Both the position numbers and the translations under genes were made by a program. The notes below the pieces were generated by a model. It worked only from the letters and a program-made list of their open reading frames with translations. It searched no databases and was not told the origin of the DNA. Shown here in pieces: positions 1 through 4,790 of a stretch of DNA of 9,927 nucleotides (positions are counted from its first letter, which is position 1; each line of letters begins with the position of its first letter). Origin of the DNA: an uncultured Prevotella sp. (GTDB taxonomy: Bacteria; Bacteroidota; Bacteroidia; Bacteroidales; Bacteroidaceae). Where the stretch lies: contig URDM01000088.1 in NCBI GenBank assembly GCA_900546575.1, positions 1 through 9,927 of the forward strand, read 5' to 3'.

Positions 1-195
1 CTTCCAAATTAGAGTTTAAAGTCAAACAAACTTGACGGTTCGTTTTTCTTCTACCCAAGAACGAATTTTTTCGTTCTTGCTTCTTGTACTACTTTATCTG
101 TCTTATGTAAATCTTTTCAAAGAACTCTTTCTTTTCCTGCTTTCGGTCTTATTTTTCCTCAGTTAGCTGCGGTATTTTCAACTCGAAAGCGGATG
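1..195 (-). other. Probable rRNA operon leader (5' external transcribed spacer), 16S gene beyond left edge
   Basis: Read on the minus strand, this stretch runs downstream from a strong Bacteroidetes promoter and has no open frame of note. It carries a GTTCTTTGAAAA motif (114-125), which resembles the boxA-like antitermination signal of Bacteroidetes rRNA leaders and spacers. It then has a wording (ATTTACATAAGACAG, GTAGTACAAGAAGC) that I recall from Prevotella/Bacteroides sequences just upstream of 16S rRNA. A 10-bp hairpin (56-65 with 70-79, 4-nt loop) follows, as expected for a processing or structural stem in a leader. The 16S gene itself is not inside the window, so the assignment is an inference from promoter type, boxA-like motif and remembered similarity. 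Confidence 0.62.
56..79 (-). other. Hairpin in the presumed rRNA leader
   Basis: A perfect 10-bp inverted repeat (CAAGAACGAA at 56-65, TTCGTTCTTG at 70-79) with a 4-nt loop (AAAA in the minus-strand RNA). It lies about 120 nt downstream of the promoter and just before the right-hand end of the presumed leader. It is not followed by a U-tract on the minus strand, so a terminator role is unlikely. A processing or structural stem is more plausible. Confidence 0.5.
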
Positions 196-225
196 CAAAG
201 GTATGACTTTTTGCTTAACCACAAA
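196..225 (-). promoter_or_regulatory. Strong Bacteroidetes-type promoter of the presumed rRNA operon
   Basis: On the minus strand the -7 element TACCTTTG occupies 196-203 and is followed by CATCCGC. A -33 TTTG lies at 222-225, an 18-base spacer. The upstream DNA is A/T-rich, as in an UP-like region. This matches the sigma-ABfr consensus (TTTG-N19-TAnnTTTG) well. The -33 box forms one end of a perfect 12-bp palindrome, CAAAAGCTTTTG (222-233). Confidence 0.72.
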
Positions 226-288
226 AGCTTTTGCGCGAAAAAGTTCAAAAAGCATATTCTTTTTAACATCCATTCACTAAAAACCGTG

Positions 289-1752
289 TTATTTCTTAAG
301 AATAGGCTCACAAGTGAGGTTTACACCCAATTTCTTGAATATCTTCTGATCGACATCGCTGAGCATTACTGTGCAGTGAACCTGGCATCCGCGCAGCTTT
401 GGCAGCTGCTGCAATGCACGTCGGCAATTTTCATCGTTCTCCGAAAGCACCGACAATGCTACAAGTACCTCATCGGTGTGGAGTCGCGGATTGCGTCCGC
501 CGAGATAATTGATTTTGGTGTACTGTATCGGCTCAATGAGCGACTGCGGCAACAATTTCAGACTATGATCGATGCCAGCAAGGTGCTTCATCACATTAAG
601 CAGGAGTGCAGCCGAGCATCCGAGCAGTTCACTAGACTTGGCTGTGATGATAGTACCGTCCTCAAGTTCGATAGCCGACGATGTGTGTCCGGTCAGTTTC
701 TTATATTCCTTGGCAGCCGTTGTAGTGCGACGGAAGTCGGTCGTTATCTTAGCCTGATTGAACAGCATCTGTATCTTGGCTATCTCCGCCTCGTTGCAAG
801 CGCCACGTGCAAGCTTGTTGGTGGCATCGTAGTAGCGGCGTACTATCTCGTTCTTGGAAGCTTCGCAGCAAGCATCGTCGTCGCTGATGCAGAATCCCAC
901 CATATTAACACCCATGTCTGTGGGCGACTTGTATGGATTGGTGCCGTAGATACCCTCGAAGAGAGCGTTGAGCACGGGGAAGATTTCGATGTCGCGATTG
1001 TAGTTGATGGCAGTCTTGCCATAAGCCTCAAGATGGAAAGGGTCAATCATATTGACGTCGTTGAGATCGGCAGTGGCAGCCTCATAGGCTATGTTGACCG
1101 GATGCTTGAGCGGAAGGTTCCACACTGGGAATGTCTCGAACTTGGCATAACCGGCACGTACGCCACGCTTGTTCTCGTTGTAGAGCTGGCTCAGGCACAC
1201 AGCCATCTTACCGCTACCGGGACCTGGGGCTGTAACGATTACAAGCGGACGCTCTGTCTCTACGTAATCGTTCTTGCCGAAGCCCTCGTCAGAAGCAATA
1301 AGGCTCACATTATGGGGATAGCCCTCTATAAGATAATGGTAATAGGTCTTGATACCTTCGCGCTCCAGTCGCTGACGGAAGGCTGTGGCAGCGGGTTGAC
1401 CGTTGTAATGAGTGATGACAACCGAGCCTACCATAAAGCCACGGTTCTGGAATTCGCCACGCAGACGCAGCACATCCTCGTCGTAAGTGATGCCGAGGTC
1501 GGCACGCTTCTTGTTCTTCTCGATGTCAGTGGCACTAATCACCATTACAATCTCAATGCTGTCGCTCAGTTTCTGGAACATGCGCAACTTGCTGTCGGGT
1601 GTAAATCCAGGCAGTACTCTGCTTGCGTGATGGTCGTCGAAGAGCTTGCCTCCAAGTTCGAGATACAATTTTCCGTCAAACTGTGAGATGCGCTCCTTAA
1701 TGTGCTCAGACTGAATTTTCTGATACTTCTCGTTGTCAAATCCTATTCTCAT
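289..1752 (-). CDS. DUF1846 domain-containing protein, probable nucleotide-binding, function unknown
   Basis: The 487-residue product is full length for the DUF1846 family (usually about 490-500 residues), a soluble cytoplasmic family found in many anaerobes and Firmicutes with no firmly established reaction. It begins MRIGFDNEKYQ and has no signal peptide or membrane segment. A glycine-rich P-loop-like motif, PGPGSGK, lies at residues 176-182 after a hydrophobic strand (VIVTA) and suggests phosphate or nucleotide binding. A second conserved-looking stretch is SPTDMGVNM at 276-284, followed by an acidic and cysteine-rich ISDDDACCE. The ATG at 1752 sits about 27 bases downstream of a TAnnTTTG promoter element and I see no better start. 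The gene is monocistronic by appearance: the rRNA promoter follows its stop with no strong terminator between. Family assignment is strong; function is unknown. Confidence 0.93.
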   Translation of the reverse strand: MRIGFDNEKYQKIQSEHIKERISQFDGKLYLELGGKLFDDHHASRVLPGFTPDSKLRMFQKLSDSIEIVMVISATDIEKNKKRADLGITYDEDVLRLRGEFQNRGFMVGSVVITHYNGQPAATAFRQRLEREGIKTYYHYLIEGYPHNVSLIASDEGFGKNDYVETERPLVIVTAPGPGSGKMAVCLSQLYNENKRGVRAGYAKFETFPVWNLPLKHPVNIAYEAATADLNDVNMIDPFHLEAYGKTAINYNRDIEIFPVLNALFEGIYGTNPYKSPTDMGVNMVGFCISDDDACCEASKNEIVRRYYDATNKLARGACNEAEIAKIQMLFNQAKITTDFRRTTTAAKEYKKLTGHTSSAIELEDGTIITAKSSELLGCSAALLLNVMKHLAGIDHSLKLLPQSLIEPIQYTKINYLGGRNPRLHTDEVLVALSVLSENDENCRRALQQLPKLRGCQVHCTVMLSDVDQKIFKKLGVNLTCEPILKK

Positions 1753-1778
1753 ACTTTACTAAATCTGAATTTTGGATG

Positions 1779-1808
1779 CAAAATTACAAAAAAATAAGCA
1801 AACACAAA
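1779..1808 (-). promoter_or_regulatory. Promoter of the DUF1846 gene
   Basis: On the minus strand, TAATTTTG at 1779-1786 fits the -7 TAnnTTTG element. A TTTG lies at 1805-1808 with an 18-base spacer, fitting the -33 element. The predicted start of transcription is near 1773, giving a leader of about 20 nt. The 22-bp palindrome array begins 4 bp upstream of the -33 box. Confidence 0.6.
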
Positions 1809-1811
1809 GAA

Positions 1812-1914
1812 AAATGTAGTCCTTTTGGGTTGCAAATGTAGTCCTTTTACTGTCCAAAAGGACTACATTTGTAAGGTAAAAGGAGTCCTTTTGAAGCGTA
1901 AAAGGACTCCTTTT
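1812..1914. repeat. Five-unit palindromic array with exact 22-bp period
   Basis: Five 15-bp cores start at 1812, 1834, 1856, 1878 and 1900, each exactly 22 bp apart and separated by 7-bp spacers of unrelated sequence. Cores 1 and 2 read AAATGTAGTCCTTTT. Core 3 is the exact reverse complement (AAAAGGACTACATTT). Cores 4 and 5 are AAAAGGAGTCCTTTT and AAAAGGACTCCTTTT, each a 7+1+7 palindrome. Centres fall at 1819, 1841, 1863, 1885 and 1907. Core 2 can also pair with core 3, and core 4 with core 5, as long hairpins with 7-nt loops. The array lies between divergent genes. It could be a protein-binding array or a dispersed intergenic repeat; the sequence alone does not decide. Confidence 0.9.
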
Positions 1915-1958
1915 GGAAAACGGCGGGATAATGGCTGTTACACCTTATTATATATATA

Positions 1959-2046
1959 GCACTCAAACCAGACAAGCACAGCACTCAAACAAGACAAGCG
2001 CAGCACACCCGAACGACAAGCCCAGCCCACCAACAAGAAAACGCCT
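1959..2046. repeat. Degenerate four-copy 22-bp tandem direct repeat
   Basis: Consecutive 22-bp units start at 1959, 1981, 2003 and 2025. The first two share 20 of 22 bases (GCACTCAAAC, then A/C, AGACAAGC). The third keeps GCAC...GACAAGC and the fourth retains only part (GCCCACCAACAAG). The top strand is rich in C and A and poor in T and G. The period is not a multiple of three and no frame runs through it, so it is non-coding. It probably arose by slippage; a role in the leader or promoter region of the ytxH-like gene is not supported by anything visible. Confidence 0.75.
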
Positions 2047-2127
2047 ACAGCCCCACCCTACCCTACTGTAAATAGGATTTTTAACAAAAAAACGCAAACA
2101 AAAGCCCAACTATCGGAAAAGATTTAT

Positions 2128-2135
2128 TATATTTG
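2128..2135 (+). promoter_or_regulatory. Promoter -7 element for the ytxH-like operon
   Basis: TATATTTG followed by C fits TAnnTTTGC and lies 43 bases before the start codon at 2179. No clear TTTG -33 box is present at the right distance. A TATCGG/AAAAGA A/T-rich stretch lies just upstream. The position and the lack of another candidate make this the likely promoter of the three-gene operon. Confidence 0.5.
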
Positions 2136-2178
2136 CTTTTGATAAAGACAACATTATAAACTTTAAAACTTTAACGAC

Positions 2179-2397
2179 ATGAAAGCATTAGGTTACATTG
2201 GCGCATTTCTCGGCGGCGCTATCGCCGGAACAGCATTAGGAATACTCTTGGCACCGGAAAAAGGCAGCGAGACACGTACAAAGATTGGTGACGCAGTAGA
2301 CGATTTCTGCAAGAAGCACAACATCCGCGTAAGCCGCAAGGAGGTTGAAGATCTTGTTGACGACATCAAGGAAGCAACTGACGCCGACAACGAATAA
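2179..2397 (+). CDS. YtxH-like small membrane-anchored protein
   Basis: The 72-residue product has the YtxH/gas-vesicle-protein-like layout: a glycine- and alanine-rich N-terminal hydrophobic helix (about 5-24, GYIGAFLGGAIAGTALGILL), directly followed by the family hallmark LLAPEKGSETR (23-33). A charged, mainly acidic C-terminal tail (to 72) follows and probably lies in the cytoplasm. YtxH-type proteins are common, usually stress-related in Bacilli, and have no defined biochemical role. The gene is first in a short operon, 30 nt before the holin-like gene. The start codon lies in an A/T-rich leader without a Shine-Dalgarno sequence, as is usual in Bacteroidetes. The family call is good; the function is unknown. 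Confidence 0.85.
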   Translation: MKALGYIGAFLGGAIAGTALGILLAPEKGSETRTKIGDAVDDFCKKHNIRVSRKEVEDLVDDIKEATDADNE

Positions 2398-2427
2398 TCA
2401 AATATCTCCAACCAGTATAAAGTCGAA

Positions 2428-2778
2428 ATGTTCTCAACCGACAAAAACATAGAGACAATAGCACAACTCATTGAGGTTGTGAGACATTACATCGGGCTTC
2501 ACTCAAAGTACATGAAGCTCGATGTAATTGACAAGATTGTGCGCCTGTTTACAGCCCTTATAATGGTGGCGCTGCTCTCGTTGCTGCTCTTCATCGGCCT
2601 GATATACCTGTCGTTTGCTGCCGTATATGCCCTTGAACCGTTCATGGGCACAGCTGCCGCATTTGCATGCATAGCCGGTGTTTACTTCGTAGTGCTCCTG
2701 CTGTTTGTAGTGTTCAGAAAGAAATGGATAGAGCGTCCGCTTGTGCGGTTTCTCGCCAGCATGCTTATGCAGGAATAG
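2428..2778 (+). CDS. Holin-like (Phage_holin_3_6-type) two-helix membrane protein
   Basis: The 116-residue product has an N-terminal amphipathic, probably cytoplasmic part (1-38, with a helical IETIAQLIEVVRHYIGLHSKYMKLD region). Two transmembrane helices follow (about 41-67 and 74-96) as a tight hairpin, then a basic stub (FRKKWIERPLVRFL) placing the C-terminus inside by the positive-inside rule. This layout is that of the Phage_holin_3_6 / putative superfamily III holin family, widely encoded on bacterial chromosomes beside YtxH-like proteins. Despite the name, nothing here suggests a phage: no lysin or structural gene is nearby. The context (YtxH-like gene before, small charged protein after) suggests an envelope-associated role. 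The family call rests on topology and context, so it is moderately sure. Confidence 0.75.
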   Translation: MFSTDKNIETIAQLIEVVRHYIGLHSKYMKLDVIDKIVRLFTALIMVALLSLLLFIGLIYLSFAAVYALEPFMGTAAAFACIAGVYFVVLLLFVVFRKKWIERPLVRFLASMLMQE

Positions 2779-2862
2779 TCCATACCTAAGCTGAAGCATA
2801 CACTAATGAAATTGCAGCACGACACACAAATAAGTGAAACATCCAAACAATAAAGAAGCCGT

Positions 2863-3153
2863 ATGAAACAAGACACTACAGCACACAGCGAACGCAGTTT
2901 CAGTTCGCTCGACGACATAAGGTCATATAAGGAAGAATTGCGGGAGCAGATAAGACAGGACCGTGACGTAATATCGACAAAATGGAACGACCTGTTTCAC
3001 CGGGAAGAGCCAGCCCCACAGAACAAGGCCCAGAAGATAATGAAAATGCTCAGTCTGGGCACGGGCGTGCTTGACGGCGCAATGCTCGGATGGAAACTCT
3101 ACCGCAAATATCAAGAAGGAGCTTTCCTATTCGGAAAACGTAGACGCAAATAA
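2863..3153 (+). CDS. Small conserved-looking protein of unknown function, third gene of the YtxH/holin operon
   Basis: The 96-residue product is highly charged. Residues 15-48 look like a coiled or amphipathic helix (SLDDIRSYKEELREQIRQDRDVISTKWNDLF). A weakly hydrophobic glycine-containing segment at 62-80 (MLSLGTGVLDGAMLGWKLYRK) could touch the membrane, and the C-terminal tail is strongly basic (GKRRRK). I recall similar small proteins after YtxH and holin-like genes in Bacteroidales, usually annotated as hypothetical. It lies 84 nt after the holin-like gene on the same strand, with no obvious promoter between. The stop codon is embedded in the base of the terminator stem. Coding status is supported by operon position and terminator placement; no function can be assigned. 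Confidence 0.78.
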   Translation: MKQDTTAHSERSFSSLDDIRSYKEELREQIRQDRDVISTKWNDLFHREEPAPQNKAQKIMKMLSLGTGVLDGAMLGWKLYRKYQEGAFLFGKRRRK

Positions 3154-3187
3154 AAAGCCTATTGCCATTACAGCAATAGGCTTTTTA
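3151..3187. terminator. Bidirectional rho-independent terminator between convergent genes
   Basis: A perfect 15-bp stem (TAAAAAGCCTATTGC at 3151-3165 with its complement at 3173-3187) closes a 7-nt loop. On the plus strand it ends in TTTTT-A-TTTTT, and on the minus strand the AAAAA on the left supplies the U-tract. It therefore serves the three-gene operon (+) and the ThrE-family gene (-), whose stop is 32 bp away. Confidence 0.92.
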
Positions 3188-3218
3188 TTTTTATATTCAA
3201 TTTGTAATGCAACCAATA

Positions 3219-4598
3219 TTAATCGGCATCAAACTCTGACAAATCAACGAACTTGCCACGAGCCTTGCGGTCGGCAATGGCTTTCTGCAGACGCTTGCGA
3301 CGTGAAGGCGCAATCCACTGACGGGCGAATACGTTAGGAATAGCCACACCAATGGCTATACACATAATGGTAATGGCTGAACCCATGCCGAACTTCACTG
3401 CATTGGTCAACTCGCCTACAACACCCTGCATCTCAATCAAAGCCACAAGAGCACGATACATGAGCACACCCGGCACCATAGGAATAACGCTCGGGATTGA
3501 CAATACGTGATGGGGCACGTGGAACCAGTGTACTGCCTTGACGCAGATGAGCGAAATGAGCGCACTGCCGGCAAGCGAGCCGATTGCCAGTCCCATATCA
3601 AGACCGATGTTGTTGTTAGACGGACCCAGATTGACAAAGTTGCGTGTACATACTGCAATGATACCACCGATAGCTACTACCCACAACAGTCGACGCTGAA
3701 TATTGAAAATCATAGAGAAGCCCATAGCCGAAATGGCGGCGGCGGCAGCGTAGCTTATATAATTATTGTGGGGAATCATCGGGATGGTATAGAACTGCGT
3801 CAAGTCGAAGTTGGAAAGCTTCAGGAAGAAAGCAATACCAAACGACATCGCCACAATCATAAGGAACGTATTGATAGCACGCGTGAGTCCCACCTGTATA
3901 TAATTGTCGAGCATGTCATCGACAAAGTTGATGAGAGGCACACCGGGCACTATGAAAAGCCCACAAGCCAACAGCGGATGCAGCGGAGTAGCGGTCCACG
4001 ACGACGGAAGCCACATTGTAAGGAATGCAATGAGTGTGCTGACGAATGCCGCAACGGCAATGCCCATATAGTTGTTGAATCCATTGCGAAGCAACCAACC
4101 GCGCAGATACATACCAACGGCAGCTGCCAACGATGCATAGAAGAAAGCAATCCAGTCGCAACCGAACTGAATACAGAATCCGCCGCAGGCAAATCCGGTT
4201 CCGATAGCCACCTGAAGCGGAGTGTAGTTGCGCGGGCGCTGGCGTATCTTCTCCAGTTCCTCGGCATACTGCTCGATGGTGTAGTCTTCGGTGATGGCCT
4301 TCCATGTGAGCTTAGAAATAAGCGAGATGGTGGTCATGTTGATACCGTGCTTGGTGCAGCGCTGGAATTTGGTGAACGAGTGTTCGCCGTCGCTGAGGTT
4401 CACCATGAGCATGTTGAACTGCACATACACATGGAGGTGCTCCTCGGGCAATCCGAGAAAAGCGGCCACACGGTTCATGTTGCGGATGATACGGTTGGTG
4501 TCAGCAGCGCTTTCGACAAGCATCTGACCTGTCTTCAAAAGCAAGTCGAGCTTGCGACGTAACAATTTTTCTTTGTCAAGTTCTTGAATCTGAGACAT
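3219..4598 (-). CDS. ThrE-family threonine/serine (or dicarboxylate) exporter, fused YjjP/YjjB type
   Basis: The 459-residue inner-membrane protein matches the ThrE architecture. A soluble N-terminal domain (about 1-125, ThrE/DUF1212) starts with LLLKTGQMLVESAADTNRI. It is followed by about ten predicted membrane helices between residues 128 and 425, and a basic tail. Each half has the characteristic proline-glycine loop: IVPGVPLINFVDDMLD at 216-231 and IPMVPGVLMYRAL at 372-384. It thus joins what E. coli makes as separate YjjP and YjjB proteins. Corynebacterium ThrE exports threonine and serine, whereas YjjPB has been linked to succinate export, so the substrate here is open. The start at 4598 lies about 65 bases after a promoter element. 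The gene is transcribed divergently from sppA and ends at the shared terminator. Confidence 0.88.
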   Translation of the reverse strand: MSQIQELDKEKLLRRKLDLLLKTGQMLVESAADTNRIIRNMNRVAAFLGLPEEHLHVYVQFNMLMVNLSDGEHSFTKFQRCTKHGINMTTISLISKLTWKAITEDYTIEQYAEELEKIRQRPRNYTPLQVAIGTGFACGGFCIQFGCDWIAFFYASLAAAVGMYLRGWLLRNGFNNYMGIAVAAFVSTLIAFLTMWLPSSWTATPLHPLLACGLFIVPGVPLINFVDDMLDNYIQVGLTRAINTFLMIVAMSFGIAFFLKLSNFDLTQFYTIPMIPHNNYISYAAAAAISAMGFSMIFNIQRRLLWVVAIGGIIAVCTRNFVNLGPSNNNIGLDMGLAIGSLAGSALISLICVKAVHWFHVPHHVLSIPSVIPMVPGVLMYRALVALIEMQGVVGELTNAVKFGMGSAITIMCIAIGVAIPNVFARQWIAPSRRKRLQKAIADRKARGKFVDLSEFDAD

Positions 4599-4663
4599 AC
4601 TTTCTCTTTTTGTACTTTGATAAAATCTGTGAATTAGTTGTAGTTTACCTGCAAAAACGTGTG

Positions 4664-4671
4664 CAAAGGTA
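4664..4671 (-). promoter_or_regulatory. Promoter -7 element of the ThrE-family gene
   Basis: On the minus strand, TACCTTTG followed by CACAC fits TAnnTTTG, identical in its eight bases to the -7 elements before the presumed rRNA operon and tRNA-Phe. No clear -33 TTTG is visible upstream. The predicted leader is roughly 55-60 nt. Confidence 0.6.
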
Positions 4672-4748
4672 CGCTTTTTTTACGACATTATAAAATGTAC
4701 GCATTCAAATATTAATAAGATTAATGGACAAGTGTCGGCAAAAAGTGT

Positions 4749-4756
4749 TATCTTTG
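4749..4756 (+). promoter_or_regulatory. Promoter -7 element of the sppA-lpxK-pnp-thiL operon
   Basis: TATCTTTG followed by CA fits TAnnTTTG and lies 34 bases before the sppA start codon. The -33 region is not obvious. It faces away from the thrE promoter, with 77 bp between the two -7 elements. A short inverted repeat (ACATT at 4685-4689, AATGT at 4694-4698) lies between them and could be an operator, but it is too short to call. Confidence 0.6.
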
Positions 4757-4790
4757 CATTATTATAAACCAATAAAACACATTCATCAGT

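Noticed and set aside
193..1686. Long plus-strand open frame (497 codons) opposite the DUF1846 gene
   Set aside because: It is fully antisense to a well-conserved protein and begins inside the presumed rRNA promoter. Its translation has no recognisable domain. It results from codon bias on the opposite strand.
1812..1914. CRISPR array
   Set aside because: The repeats are only 15 bp and change orientation, and the spacers are 7 bp. No cas gene is present.
2428..2778. Phage lysis gene or prophage remnant
   Set aside because: The holin-like protein has no endolysin, integrase or structural phage gene nearby, and this family is common on chromosomes beside YtxH-like genes.
3507..4562. Plus-strand open frame (351 codons) opposite the ThrE-family gene
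   Set aside because: Its translation is low-complexity and rich in His, Glu and Arg, as expected for the antisense of a membrane protein. It lies entirely within the exporter gene.
4685..4698. ACATT-N4-AATGT inverted repeat between the thrE and sppA promoters as an operator
   Set aside because: Five-base arms in A/T-rich DNA are expected by chance, and no second copy is present.
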